A stretch of DNA of 64,000 nucleotides, from assembly GCF_000576425.1 (NCBI RefSeq), contig NZ_KK069996.1, positions 15,846 to 79,845 of the forward strand. Reading direction: 5' to 3'. A program made the position numbers and the translations under genes. Below are positions 1 to 8,429 of the stretch, one piece after another. The notes below the pieces were generated by a model that was not told where the DNA came from, did no database searches, and was given only the letters and a program-made list of their open reading frames with translations. This stretch comes from Brachybacterium phenoliresistens (GTDB lineage Bacteria > Actinomycetota > Actinomycetes > Actinomycetales > Dermabacteraceae). Within the stretch, counting starts at the first letter, position 1. Every line of letters begins with the position of its first letter.

Positions 1-19
1 GCCCGGCCCTCCGCCGGGC
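1..19. terminator. Hairpin at the window edge, probable terminator of an upstream gene
   Basis: A 7-bp GC stem (1-7 with 13-19) encloses a 5-nt loop about 95 nt before folD. No gene lies between it and folD, so it most likely ends a transcript entering from the left (glyA commonly precedes folD in actinobacteria, but this cannot be seen here). The stem may extend beyond the window. Confidence 0.4.
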
Positions 20-113
20 CCGCGCGCGTCCCGCCCCCTCGGCCGCATCGGCCATCTCGTCGACAGGCCCCGGGCGTCGCCGCACGGCACGGGGCACCCC
101 GGAAAGGACTGCC

Positions 114-1013
114 ATGACCGCCTCCATCCTCGACGGCAAGGCCACCGCGAAGGCCATCACCCAGGAGCTCGCCGAGCGCGTCGCCGCGCTGCGCGAGCGC
201 GGCATCACCCCCGGCATCGCCACCGTGCTGGTGGGCGAGGATCCCGGCTCGAAGCTGTACGTGGGCATGAAGCACCGCCGCTCGGAGTCCATCGGCATGA
301 ACTCCATCCAGATCGAGCTGCCGGGGGACGCCACCCAGGCGGACGTCGAGGAGGTCATCGACCGTCTCAACGCCGATGACAGCTGCCACGGCTACATCGT
401 CCAGCTGCCGCTGCCGAAGCACCTGGACACCGACGCGATCCTGGAGCGGATCGACCCGGACAAGGACGCCGACGGCCTCCACCCCACCAACCTGGGCCGC
501 CTGGTGCTGAACGTGAACGCCCCCATCACCTCGCCGCTGCCGTGCACGCCGCGCGCCGCGATCGAGCTGCTGCTGCGCCACGACCTCGACCTGAAGGGCA
601 AGCACGTCGTCGTGGTCGGTCGCGGCGTGACCATCGGCCGCTCCGTCGGGCTGCTGCTGACCCGGCGCGCGATCAACGCGACGGTCACCCTCACCCACAC
701 CGGCACCGTCGACCTGTCCGAGCACCTGCGCCGCGCCGATGTGATCATCGCCGCCGCAGGGGTGAAGCACCTCGTCACGCCCGATGACGTGAAGCCCGGC
801 GCCGCCGTCCTCGACGTCGGCGTCACCCGCGGGGAGAAGAACCCCGAGACCGGGAAGTACGCCGTGCACGGCGACGTCGACCCGGCCGTCGCCGAGGTCG
901 CTGGGTGGCTGTCCCCGAACCCGGGCGGCGTCGGCCCCATGACCGTCGCGCTGCTGATGACCAACGTCGTCGAGGCGGCCGAGCGCGCCGCCGGGATCGA
1001 CCGCACCGCCTGA
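114..1013 (+). CDS. folD: Bifunctional methylenetetrahydrofolate dehydrogenase / methenyltetrahydrofolate cyclohydrolase
   Basis: FolD interconverts 5,10-methylene-, 5,10-methenyl- and 10-formyl-tetrahydrofolate in the cytosol, supplying one-carbon units for purines and NADPH. The 299 aa product has the usual length. Visible motifs are YVGMKHRR with the probable catalytic Lys53, VQLPLPKH in the folate site, the NADP-binding loop [11 protein letters not shown] of the actinobacterial type, and the C-terminal PGGVGPMT signature. The ATG at 114 follows a good ribosome site, GGAAAGGA (101-108). It stands alone on its strand before a GC-rich spacer. Confidence 0.96.
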   Translation: MTASILDGKATAKAITQELAERVAALRERGITPGIATVLVGEDPGSKLYVGMKHRRSESIGMNSIQIELPGDATQADVEEVIDRLNADDSCHGYIVQLPLPKHLDTDAILERIDPDKDADGLHPTNLGRLVLNVNAPITSPLPCTPRAAIELLLRHDLDLKGKHVVVVGRGVTIGRSVGLLLTRRAINATVTLTHTGTVDLSEHLRRADVIIAAAGVKHLVTPDDVKPGAAVLDVGVTRGEKNPETGKYAVHGDVDPAVAEVAGWLSPNPGGVGPMTVALLMTNVVEAAERAAGIDRTA

Positions 1014-1050
1014 TCCCCGCACGGGGCCCCGCCCCGGGCGGTGACGCCGG

Positions 1051-1106
1051 CCCGGGCGCTGCCCCTGGCCCGGGCGCTGCTCCCGGCCCCGGGCGCTGCT
1101 CCCGCC
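1051..1106. repeat. Three imperfect 18-19 bp tandem repeats
   Basis: Units begin at 1051, 1069 and 1088, and each starts with CCCGGGCGCTGC. They lie in the 210-bp spacer between folD and the next gene. The unit length is not a multiple of three overall and no real gene covers them. Function unknown; replication slippage is the simplest origin. Confidence 0.6.
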
Positions 1107-1166
1107 GGGGCGGGGCCGGCCGGCCGATGGGGACTTCTGCCCATGGTCCCGGCGGCACCGGGCACC

Positions 1167-1172
1167 TATCGT
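1167..1172 (+). promoter_or_regulatory. Candidate -10 element for the WXG-like hydrolase gene
   Basis: TATCGT lies in a relatively AT-rich patch of the spacer. It would give a start site near 1179 and a leader of about 45 nt with an AGGGGAGG ribosome site. No convincing -35 is visible. Confidence 0.35.
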
Positions 1173-1223
1173 GGCTCTCGGACGTGGAGGGATCCCACGT
1201 GCGCCGCGAGCAGGGGAGGCCCG

Positions 1224-2516
1224 ATGAGCACGTTCCTGGGGATGGACGTCGAGCAGGTGCGCGAGCACGCCGAGCGCCTCGCCGTCGGTGCCGAGCGCCT
1301 CGAGGCGCTCGGGGAGCGCCTCGGCGCGACGGTGCGGGAGGTCGCCTGGACCGGCCCCGACGCGGACGCCTTCCGTCACCAGGCCCTGATCGACCTGGTC
1401 CAGGTCACCGCGGCGGCGGGGCTCTGCCGTGCCCGGCGCAGCACGCTGCTCGCCGAGGCCGCGCAGCAGGAGACGACCTCGGCGGGCGACGGGTCCGCGG
1501 CGCTCCGGATCGGCGGCGGGAGCGTCCCCGACGCCTTCCACCGGGGGCTGGCGACGGGACCCTACGACGACCCGCACGACGACATCGCCCCGCTGGGCCC
1601 GGAGCACATCACCCGGCCCGATGCGGAGGACCTCACCGCGCCCCGCGACCTCGTGGACCTGCTGGCCAACCTCGACACCGTGGCGCGGGCGCAGACGGAC
1701 CAGGCCACAGCGATCCGGGTGCAGGAGATCCTCGGCGCCGACGGCGAGTCGCGCTACATCGTGTACGTCCCCGGGTCCCACGGTCGGATGAGCAACACCC
1801 TCGGGCCGATCGACCTCGACGGCAACCCGATGGACTGGAACCAGAACCCGGGCGCGCTGCTGGGGCACGAGACCGACTCCTCGCAGGCGGTGCACGCCGC
1901 GATGGAGGCCGCGGGGATCCCCTACGGCGCCGAGGTCGTCTTCGCCGGGCACTCCCAGGGCGGCATCGTCGCCTCCAACCTCGCGGCGGATCCGAGCGTC
2001 AACGGAGGACCGCAGGGATGGCGCATCACCGACGTGGTCACCGTCGGCAGCCCGGTCGAGCTGGCCCCCGTCCCGCCGACGACGAACACCCTGAACTTCG
2101 CCCACGAGCCGGTGGCGATCCCGCTGCCGGGCTCCTCGCCCCTGGGCCCCTCCACCTCGACGGCGATCGGGCTGCCCGACGTGGTGCCCGGCCTGGACGG
2201 CAACCCGCACGACCTGTGGGGCACCCCGTCCCACCGTCACGAGGTCGACCTGCCCACGATCTCCTACGACCTCGGCGACAACCACTCGATCCCGCGCTAC
2301 CAGGAGAGCGTCGAGCACCGGCTGGAGCACGACCCCGACGGCGTGGCCGCCTCCTTCCAGGACAGCGCCTCGATGCAGAACATCCTGGGGCCCGGGGCCG
2401 CCCTCGTGGACACGGCCGACATCTCCGTGAGCCGGGCCGAGGGCACCTACCTGGACACCGGGGCGCTCGCCGAATGGTTCGAGGAGAACTGGGATCCCCG
2501 CGACGCGATCCTCTGA
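1224..2516 (+). CDS. Alpha/beta-hydrolase-fold protein with N-terminal WXG100-like helical region
   Basis: The 430 aa product begins with a helical segment containing a W-x-G turn at Trp42 (AWTGPDADAF), reminiscent of WXG100/LXG export modules. A predicted serine hydrolase domain follows, with nucleophile elbow GHSQGG (242-247, Ser244) and a candidate catalytic His354 in DNHSIPRYQ. The closest general picture is a PE-PPE or lipase-like hydrolase; substrate and secretion are unknown. No signal peptide or membrane helix is seen. The ATG at 1224 is chosen because AGGGGAGG (1212-1219) precedes it; the frame remains open upstream to 1041 without a better start. It has no operon partner. Confidence 0.75.
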   Translation: MSTFLGMDVEQVREHAERLAVGAERLEALGERLGATVREVAWTGPDADAFRHQALIDLVQVTAAAGLCRARRSTLLAEAAQQETTSAGDGSAALRIGGGSVPDAFHRGLATGPYDDPHDDIAPLGPEHITRPDAEDLTAPRDLVDLLANLDTVARAQTDQATAIRVQEILGADGESRYIVYVPGSHGRMSNTLGPIDLDGNPMDWNQNPGALLGHETDSSQAVHAAMEAAGIPYGAEVVFAGHSQGGIVASNLAADPSVNGGPQGWRITDVVTVGSPVELAPVPPTTNTLNFAHEPVAIPLPGSSPLGPSTSTAIGLPDVVPGLDGNPHDLWGTPSHRHEVDLPTISYDLGDNHSIPRYQESVEHRLEHDPDGVAASFQDSASMQNILGPGAALVDTADISVSRAEGTYLDTGALAEWFEENWDPRDAIL

Positions 2517-2558
2517 CGCAGGACCGGCGCGCGGCCGCGCGGTGTCCCCGCCCCCTGG

Positions 2559-2564
2559 AATACT
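2559..2564 (+). promoter_or_regulatory. Possible leaderless -10 for exonuclease III
   Basis: AATACT (extended by TGG) ends 7 nt before the ATG at 2572, the spacing shared by many genes in this window. No Shine-Dalgarno sequence is evident in between. The first base departs from TANNNT, so the call is tentative. Confidence 0.4.
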
Positions 2565-2571
2565 GGGGCGC

Positions 2572-3393
2572 ATGAGCCTCACGATCGCCACAGTCAACGT
2601 CAACGGCCTGCGCGCCGCCGCCCGCAAGGGCATGCCCGAGTGGATCGCCGCGACCACCGCGGACGTCATCACCCTGCAGGAGGTGAGGGCTCCCGACGAG
2701 CTGGTCTCCGACCTGGTGGGGGAGGGGTGGTCCGTCGCGGCGGAGGCCTCGCAGCTCAAGGGCCGCGCCGGGGTCGCGATCGCGGTGCGCACCGAGCGCG
2801 AGGACGTGGACCTCGACGCCGTCCGTCGCGGCCTGCCCGGCCTCGAGGAGGACGCCCACACCGGCCGCTGGCTCGAGGCGGACCTCGCCGACCCCTTCGG
2901 CGACGGGAAGGAGCTCACGGTGATCTCCTGCTACATGCACTCCGGCAACGTCGAGAAGCCGCAGACGATGACCGACAAGTACGCCTTCCTCGACGTGATG
3001 ATGGAGCGGCTGGAGGATCTGCGGGCCGACGGCCGCCACGTGGTCCTCACCGGCGACCTGAACATCGCCCACGGCGAGTGGGACATCAAGAACTGGAAGG
3101 GCAACCTGAAGTCCGCCGGGTTCCTCCCCGAGGAGCGGGCCTACTTCGATCGCCTCATGGGCGAGCTGGGCTGGGTGGACGTGCACCGCACCCTGCACGG
3201 CGACGGCCCCGGCCCCTACACCTGGTGGTCCCAGCGCGGGAAGGCCTACGACAACGACTCCGGCTGGCGGATCGACTACGAGATCGCCACCCCGGAGCTC
3301 GCCGCCCGCGCCACCTCGGCGCAGGTCGACCGCGCCCCGAGCTACGACACCCGCTGGTCCGACCACGCCCCGCTGGTGATCAGCTACTCCTGA
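2572..3393 (+). CDS. xthA: Exodeoxyribonuclease III / AP endonuclease (EEP family)
   Basis: The enzyme cleaves DNA 5' of abasic sites and removes 3' blocking groups in base excision repair. The 273 aa product is a complete endonuclease/exonuclease/phosphatase domain: VNVNGLR at the N-terminus (Asn11), metal-binding Glu37 in TLQEV, Asp162/Asn164 in GDLNIAH, and the terminal WSDHAP with Asp264-His265. The ATG at 2572 is preferred over the GTG at 2542, because the family starts with this beta strand and a -10-like hexamer sits 7 nt upstream. It converges on the sdh operon across a strong hairpin. Confidence 0.93.
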   Translation: MSLTIATVNVNGLRAAARKGMPEWIAATTADVITLQEVRAPDELVSDLVGEGWSVAAEASQLKGRAGVAIAVRTEREDVDLDAVRRGLPGLEEDAHTGRWLEADLADPFGDGKELTVISCYMHSGNVEKPQTMTDKYAFLDVMMERLEDLRADGRHVVLTGDLNIAHGEWDIKNWKGNLKSAGFLPEERAYFDRLMGELGWVDVHRTLHGDGPGPYTWWSQRGKAYDNDSGWRIDYEIATPELAARATSAQVDRAPSYDTRWSDHAPLVISYS

Positions 3394-3520
3394 CCGTCCC
3401 GCGCCGCGGCGCTCCCCGGGCCCAGGGCTCCGGGGCCGCCGCGGCGCGGTCCGCCCGGCCGCGGGCGGCGTCGGTGCGGCGCCGGCACGCGGTCGACCGG
3501 CGCTGCCCCCGCCCGAGACG

Positions 3521-3565
3521 CAGATCGACCGGAGCATCCCTGCCAGGGACGCTCCGGTCGATCTG
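3521..3565. terminator. Strong hairpin between convergent xthA and sdhB
   Basis: Two 22-nt arms (3521-3542 and 3544-3565) are complementary except for one A/C mismatch, with a tight loop centred on 3543. In minus-strand RNA the mismatch becomes a U-G wobble, so the structure fits best as the sdh operon terminator while probably also stopping xthA. There is no long T tract, as is usual in high-GC actinobacteria. Confidence 0.75.
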
Positions 3566-3587
3566 TCGGGCGGGCCGGCGGCCCAGG

Positions 3588-4346
3588 TCAGACGCGGCCG
3601 CGGATCACGGCCTGCTTGACCTCGGCGATGGCCTTGGTGACCTGGATGCCGCGGGGGCACGCCTCGGAGCAGTTGAAGGTGGTGCGGCAGCGCCACACGC
3701 CCTGCTTCGAGTTGAGGATCTCCAGACGCTGCTCGCCGGCGTCATCGCGCGAGTCGAAGATGAAGCGGTGCGCGTTGACGATCGCGGCGGGGCCGAAGTA
3801 CTGCCCGTCGGTCCAGAAGACGGGGCACGAGGACGTGCACGCCGCGCACAGGATGCACTTGGTGGTGTCGTCGAAGACCTCGCGCTGCTCGGCGGACTGC
3901 AGGCGCTCGCGGCTGGGCTCCTGGCCGCGGGCGACCAGGAACGGCATGACCTCCTTGTAGGAGTCGAAGAACGGCTCCATGTCCACGATGAGGTCCTTCT
4001 CGACCGGCAGGCCCTTGATGGGCTCGACGGTGATCGGCTTGGAGATGTCCAGGTCCTTCAGCAGCGTCTTGCAGGCCAGACGGTTGCGGCCGTTGATGCG
4101 CATGGCATCGGAGCCGCACACGCCGTGCGCGCACGAGCGGCGGAAGGTCAGGGACCCGTCGTGGTGCCACTTGATCTCGTGCAGGGCGTCCAGCACGCGG
4201 TCGGTGCCGTGCATGGTGAGGGTGAAGTCCTGCCAGGCGGCGCCTGCTCCGGACTCGGGGTCGAAACGGGCGATGCGCAGGGTGACCTCGAAGGACGGGA
4301 TCTCCGCGGCGCCCTGGGTCTCGGGCTTCTCGGCGACGGCGGTCAT
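3588..4346 (-). CDS. sdhB: Succinate dehydrogenase iron-sulfur subunit
   Basis: SdhB passes electrons from FAD in SdhA to menaquinone at the membrane anchor, linking the TCA cycle to respiration. The 252 aa product shows the [2Fe-2S] ligands Cys72, Cys77, Asp80 and Cys92 (Asp at the third position is normal, as in E. coli). It also has a ferredoxin-type cluster motif CILCAACTSSCP and a CRTTFNCSEACP motif for the remaining clusters. Its ATG shares one base with the sdhA stop (TGATG), indicating translational coupling. It is the last gene of sdhCDAB and ends just before the hairpin. Confidence 0.97.
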   Translation of the reverse strand: MTAVAEKPETQGAAEIPSFEVTLRIARFDPESGAGAAWQDFTLTMHGTDRVLDALHEIKWHHDGSLTFRRSCAHGVCGSDAMRINGRNRLACKTLLKDLDISKPITVEPIKGLPVEKDLIVDMEPFFDSYKEVMPFLVARGQEPSRERLQSAEQREVFDDTTKCILCAACTSSCPVFWTDGQYFGPAAIVNAHRFIFDSRDDAGEQRLEILNSKQGVWRCRTTFNCSEACPRGIQVTKAIAEVKQAVIRGRV

Positions 4347-6121
4347 CAGAACGTACGCTCCTTCGGCTCGTAGCGGGTGATGACGACCGGCTTGGTGCCC
4401 AGACGGATGTCCGTGCCCTCGAAGCCCTCCTCGCCCTCCCGCGTGCGGTAGGCCATCGTGTGCCACAGGTAGTTCACATCGTCGCGCTTCTCGAAGTCCT
4501 CGCGGAAGTGGCCGCCGCGGGACTCCTTGCGGTTCAGCGCGCCGACGGTGACGACCTCGGCGAGGTCCAGCAGGAAGCCGAGCTCGACCGCCTCGAGCAG
4601 GTCGAGGTTGTAGCGGCGGCCCTTGTCCTGCACCGCGACGGTCTCGTAGCGCTTCTTGAGCTGATGGATGTCCGCCAGGGCGGTGCGGCAGGTCTCCTCT
4701 GTGCGGAACACCTGGACGTTGGCGTCCATGGTCTCCTGGAGGTCGCGGCGGATGTCGGCGATGCGATCGGTGGTCGCCGGGCGGTCGCGCAGGCGCTCCA
4801 GCAGCTCCACGGTGGGAGCCTCCAGGCCCGGCTCGATCTCGGCCAGCTCCACGCCCGCCGCATGCTCGGCCGCGTAGATCCCGGCGCGCCGGCCGAAGAC
4901 GTTGATGTCCAGCAGGGAGTTGGTGCCCAGACGGTTGCCGCCGTGCACGGAGACGCAGGCGACCTCCCCGGCGGCGTACAGGCCCGGGACGACGTCGGTC
5001 TCGTTGCGCAGCACCTCGCCCTTGATGTTGGTGGGCATGCCGCCCATGCCGTAGTGGGCCGTCGGGAACACCGGGACCGGCTCCGTGTACGGCTCCACGC
5101 CCAGGTAGGTGCGGGCGAACTCGGTGATGTCGGGGAGCTTCGCGTCGATGTGCGCGGGCTCGAGGTGCGTCAGATCCAGCAGGACGTAGTCCTTGTTGGG
5201 GCCGCAGCCGCGCCCCTCGCGCACCTCGTTCGCCATCGCGCGGGCGACCACGTCGCGGGGGGCGAGATCCTTCAGGGTGGGGGCGTAGCGCTCCATGAAG
5301 CGCTCCATCTGCGCGTTGCGCAGGATGCCGCCCTCGCCGCGGGCCGCCTCGGACAGCAGGATGCCCAGGCCCGCCAGGCCCGTCGGATGGAACTGGAAGA
5401 ACTCCATGTCCTCCAGCGGGATGCCGCGGCGCAGCGCCATCGCCGGGCCGTCGCCGGTGAGGGTGTGCGCGTTGGAGGTGGTCTTGAACATCTTGCCGAA
5501 GCCGCCGGAGGCGAAGACCACGGACTTGGCGCGGAAGATGTGCACCTCGCCGGTGGCGAGCTCGTAGGCGACCACGCCGGAGGCCCGCACCTCGGCCTCG
5601 TCGCGGGGATCGCCGGTCATGAGGACGTCCAGCACGTAGAACTCGTTGAAGAACTCCACGTTCTGCTTCACGCAGTTCTGGTAGAGCGTCTGCAGGATCA
5701 TGTGGCCGGTGCGATCGGCCGCGTAGCAGGAGCGGCGCACGGGCGCCTCGCCGTGCTCGCGGGTGTGGCCGCCGAAGCGGCGCTGGTCGATCTTGCCCTC
5801 GGGGGTGCGGTTGAAGGGCAGGCCCATCTTCTCCAGGTCGAGCACCGCGTCGATGGCCTCCTTGGCCATGACCTCCGCGGCGTCCTGGTCGACGAGATAG
5901 TCGCCGCCCTTGACCGTGTCGTAGGTGTGCCACTCCCAGTTGTCCTCCTCGACGTTGGCGAGGGCGGCGCACATGCCGCCCTGCGCCGCGCCGGTGTGGG
6001 AGCGCGTCGGGTAGAGCTTGGTGAGGACCGCGGTGCGGGCGCGCTTCGAGGACTCGAGCGCTGCGCGCATCCCCGCGCCGCCGGCACCGACGATCACCAC
6101 GTCATAGGTATGGGTCTGCAT
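4346..6121 (-). CDS. sdhA: Succinate dehydrogenase flavoprotein subunit
   Basis: SdhA oxidises succinate to fumarate with covalently bound FAD. The 591 aa product has the dinucleotide-binding GAGGAG loop at residues 12-17 and [10 protein letters not shown] with the FAD-linking His42. It also has the substrate-domain signature [17 protein letters not shown] and a complete C-terminal helical domain. It begins 16 nt after sdhD and overlaps sdhB by one base, consistent with a single sdhCDAB transcript. Confidence 0.97.
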   Translation of the reverse strand: MQTHTYDVVIVGAGGAGMRAALESSKRARTAVLTKLYPTRSHTGAAQGGMCAALANVEEDNWEWHTYDTVKGGDYLVDQDAAEVMAKEAIDAVLDLEKMGLPFNRTPEGKIDQRRFGGHTREHGEAPVRRSCYAADRTGHMILQTLYQNCVKQNVEFFNEFYVLDVLMTGDPRDEAEVRASGVVAYELATGEVHIFRAKSVVFASGGFGKMFKTTSNAHTLTGDGPAMALRRGIPLEDMEFFQFHPTGLAGLGILLSEAARGEGGILRNAQMERFMERYAPTLKDLAPRDVVARAMANEVREGRGCGPNKDYVLLDLTHLEPAHIDAKLPDITEFARTYLGVEPYTEPVPVFPTAHYGMGGMPTNIKGEVLRNETDVVPGLYAAGEVACVSVHGGNRLGTNSLLDINVFGRRAGIYAAEHAAGVELAEIEPGLEAPTVELLERLRDRPATTDRIADIRRDLQETMDANVQVFRTEETCRTALADIHQLKKRYETVAVQDKGRRYNLDLLEAVELGFLLDLAEVVTVGALNRKESRGGHFREDFEKRDDVNYLWHTMAYRTREGEEGFEGTDIRLGTKPVVITRYEPKERTF

Positions 6122-6137
6122 GGATGAGGGCTCCGCT

Positions 6138-6587
6138 TCAGGACTGGCAGATGGAGGGAAGGAGGTCCGGGTCCGCCCCGACGGGGCAGGGATCGAAGGT
6201 GAAGATCACCAGGGTGCCCAGCACGATCGTGATCAGCACGGCGGCGTACAGCAGCGCCTTGAGCACGAGGCGCGGCGTCGAGCGGTGCGCGTAGTCGTTG
6301 ATGATGGTGCGCACGCCGTTGCCGCCGTGGATCAGGCCCAGCCACAGCATGAGCAGGTCCCAGGTCTGCCAGAACGGCGAGGTCCACTTGCCGGCGACGA
6401 AGGCGAAGTCGATGCGCTGGACGCCCTCGCCCAGCCACAGGTTCACGAAGAGGTGCCCGAACACGAGGAACACGAGCAGCACGCCGGAGGCGCGCATGAA
6501 CAGCCAGGAGAGCATCTCGGTGTTCATGCCGCGCATGCCGGTGCGGCGATAGCGGGTGCTCGGGTCAGGGATGGTGCTGGTGGTCAT
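6138..6587 (-). CDS. sdhD: Succinate dehydrogenase hydrophobic anchor subunit
   Basis: SdhD is one of the two integral membrane anchors holding SdhAB at the membrane and forming the quinone/heme site. The 149 aa product has three predicted membrane helices (about residues 30-50, 75-95 and 108-130) and the conserved [13 protein letters not shown] segment, whose His is a likely heme or quinone neighbour. It starts one base after the sdhC stop. Confidence 0.92.
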   Translation of the reverse strand: MTTSTIPDPSTRYRRTGMRGMNTEMLSWLFMRASGVLLVFLVFGHLFVNLWLGEGVQRIDFAFVAGKWTSPFWQTWDLLMLWLGLIHGGNGVRTIINDYAHRSTPRLVLKALLYAAVLITIVLGTLVIFTFDPCPVGADPDLLPSICQS

Positions 6588-6588
6588 C

Positions 6589-6966
6589 TCACGCTCCGAA
6601 CATGTGCATCAGCTGGCGGGGGACGAAGCCGGCCATGAGGACGACCCACAGCGCGACGACGACCCAGAACAGGAGGCGCTGGCGCTTCGTGCCCTGGGAC
6701 CAGAAGTCCACCAGGATGATGCGCAGGCCGTTCAGGGCGTGGAAGAGGATCGCGCCGACCAGGCCGATCTCCCCGAGTCCGAACACGACCAGCTTGTAGT
6801 GGCCGATGACCTCGTTGTACGCCTCCGGGGACACGCGCACGAGGGCGGTGTCGAGCACGTGCACGAGGAGGAACAGGAAGATGAGCATTCCTGAGATGCG
6901 GTGGGCGACCCAGGACCACATTCCCTCGCGTCCGCGATAGAGCGTCCCGGACTGGGCAGAAGCCAC
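6589..6966 (-). CDS. sdhC: Succinate dehydrogenase cytochrome b556 subunit
   Basis: This is the first gene of the operon. The 125 aa product has the family N-terminal motif HRISG (His22) at the start of helix 1, and FHALNGLRI with the expected heme-ligand His78 in helix 2. A third helix lies around residues 98-116. The start is GTG at 6966, preceded by GGAGG (6973-6977). Short N-terminal readings such as YRGREGMWSWVAHR are typical of actinobacterial SdhC. Confidence 0.93.
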   Translation of the reverse strand: MASAQSGTLYRGREGMWSWVAHRISGMLIFLFLLVHVLDTALVRVSPEAYNEVIGHYKLVVFGLGEIGLVGAILFHALNGLRIILVDFWSQGTKRQRLLFWVVVALWVVLMAGFVPRQLMHMFGA

Positions 6967-7070
6967 GGAGTCCTCCAGTTACGACAGTCGGTGCCGAAGG
7001 GGCGCGACGGGGACATCGATGCGAGCAGTGTCGCGGCGACGTCGTCATCGCCTTCGGCTGGGGCTGCTTC

Positions 7071-7079
7071 AGCCTAACA
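7071..7079 (-). promoter_or_regulatory. Extended -10 promoter of the sdhCDAB operon
   Basis: Read on the minus strand, TGTTAGGCT forms an extended -10 (TGn plus TAGGCT). It predicts a start near 7064 and a leader of roughly 97 nt before sdhC. It lies in the only AT-richer patch of the divergent sdhC-manC spacer. No good -35 is visible. Confidence 0.5.
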
Positions 7080-7136
7080 CCGTGTCAGCATCCTCGGGCG
7101 CCCTGAGCAGGCGCGTCATCGGCCCCGAGGGCCCAG

Positions 7137-7142
7137 TAGGCT
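7137..7142 (+). promoter_or_regulatory. Leaderless -10 of manC
   Basis: TAGGCT ends 6 nt before the manC ATG at 7149 and there is no ribosome-binding site, so transcription would begin at or next to the start codon. Confidence 0.55.
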
Positions 7143-7148
7143 TCGGTC

Positions 7149-8384
7149 ATGCCACGGTCCCAGCCGAGCCCCGCCACCCCGGATGTGTCCGGGCAGACAT
7201 TCGATGCCGCGGCGGACGCCGCCGGTGTCAGAAAAAGTCCCTTCGTCCCCGTGATCCCCGCCGGGGGAGCCGGGACGCGGCTGTGGCCGCTGTCGCGCCG
7301 GTCGCGCCCCAAGTTCCTGCTGGACCTCACCGGGAGCGGCCGCAGCCTCCTGCAGCAGACCCTGGACCGCGTGCTGCCGCTGGCGGACCGTCCCCCGCTG
7401 ATCGTCACCGGGACGGCCCACGCGGCGGAGGTCGCCGAGCAGGCCGCAGGGCGCGCCCGGGTCCTGGCCGAGCCCAGCCCCCGCAACTCCATGCCGGCCA
7501 TCGCCCTGGCCGCCGCCGTCGCCGAGCGCGAGGACCCGGGCGCCGTCATCGGCTCCTTCGCCGCCGACCATCTGGTGGGCGACGACGAGGCCTTCGCCGC
7601 CGCGGTCGACCGCGCCCGCGCGGCGGCGGAGAAGGGATACCTGGTCACCCTCGGGATCACGCCGACCTCCCCGGCGACGGGATTCGGCTACATCGAGCAG
7701 TCCGCGGCCGGAGGTCCCCCCGGCGGGGCCGGCGAGCACGGGGGCGAGCGCGCTCCGGCGGATCTCGCGGGGACCGGCGCCCGGCCGGTCGCCCAGTTCG
7801 TCGAGAAGCCCGACCGGGAGCGCGCGGAGGCGTTCCTGGCGACCGGACGGTTCTTCTGGAACGCCGGGATGTTCGTGGTGAAGGCGGCCGTGCTCCTGGA
7901 CGCCCTCGCCGTGCAGATCCCGGCGCTGGCGGCCGGGGCGCGGGAGATCGCGGCCCAGGGGGCATCGGCCGATGCGCTCGCGCGGATCTGGCCCTCCCTG
8001 ACCGCGATCGCCATCGACCATGCCCTCGCCGAGCCGCTCGCCGCCCAGGGGCGGGTCGCCGTGGTCCCCGCGGACTTCGCCTGGGACGACGTGGGCGACT
8101 TCGCGGCGCTGGCCCGGCAGCTGCGCGCCGCCCGGGCCGACGGGCCGGCCGCCGCGCAGGCGGAGGACGACGTGGTCGCTCTCGGCGGTGCCCGGGTGCT
8201 GGCCGCCGGATCGCATGCCACCGTCCACGGCGCATCGGACCGGTTGATCGCCCTGGTCGGGGTGCAGGGGATCAGCGTGGTCGAGACCGAGGACGTGCTG
8301 CTGGTGATCGCCGACGAGCGCGCCCAGGACCTCGGCGCCCTCGTGCGCGGACTGGACGAGGCGGGCCTGGGGGACCTGGGCTAG
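7149..8384 (+). CDS. manC: Mannose-1-phosphate guanylyltransferase
   Basis: The enzyme makes GDP-mannose from mannose-1-phosphate and GTP for glycolipids and glycans. The 411 aa product carries the nucleotidyltransferase loop GGAGTRLWPLSRRSRPKFL (39-57), the FVEKP strand and WNAGMF of the sugar site. A C-terminal half lacks an isomerase domain, so it is monofunctional. About 30 low-complexity residues precede the catalytic core. The ATG at 7149 is supported by the adjoining leaderless -10. Its product could feed the surface-polymer genes further right, but that link is inferred. Confidence 0.92.
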   Translation: MPRSQPSPATPDVSGQTFDAAADAAGVRKSPFVPVIPAGGAGTRLWPLSRRSRPKFLLDLTGSGRSLLQQTLDRVLPLADRPPLIVTGTAHAAEVAEQAAGRARVLAEPSPRNSMPAIALAAAVAEREDPGAVIGSFAADHLVGDDEAFAAAVDRARAAAEKGYLVTLGITPTSPATGFGYIEQSAAGGPPGGAGEHGGERAPADLAGTGARPVAQFVEKPDRERAEAFLATGRFFWNAGMFVVKAAVLLDALAVQIPALAAGAREIAAQGASADALARIWPSLTAIAIDHALAEPLAAQGRVAVVPADFAWDDVGDFAALARQLRAARADGPAAAQAEDDVVALGGARVLAAGSHATVHGASDRLIALVGVQGISVVETEDVLLVIADERAQDLGALVRGLDEAGLGDLG

Positions 8385-8429
8385 TCTTCCGGAGCTGGAG
8401 CGGACGGACGGCGCAGGAGGCGGGACCAC

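Noticed and set aside
3521..3565. Long inverted repeat as a possible insertion-sequence end or attachment site
   Set aside because: The arms are separated by a single base and lie exactly between convergent stop codons, with no transposase or target duplication; a terminator explains it.
2038..3696. Long minus-strand frame over xthA and the hydrolase
   Set aside because: High-GC antisense frames stay open by chance. It lacks family motifs, while the plus-strand genes have complete active sites.
4078..4135. Asp80 in place of a Cys ligand in the SdhB [2Fe-2S] site
   Set aside because: Asp at this position occurs in E. coli SdhB and many relatives, so it is not a defect.
3588..5972. A 794-residue minus-strand frame joining antisense-like sequence to SdhB
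   Set aside because: Its C-terminal 252 residues are sdhB; the rest is an alternative frame of sdhA. The ATG at 4346, coupled to the sdhA stop, is the real start.
4460..6127. 555-residue plus-strand frame opposite sdhA
   Set aside because: Val/Ala/Gly/His-rich translation without any recognisable domain, exactly antisense to an intact conserved gene.
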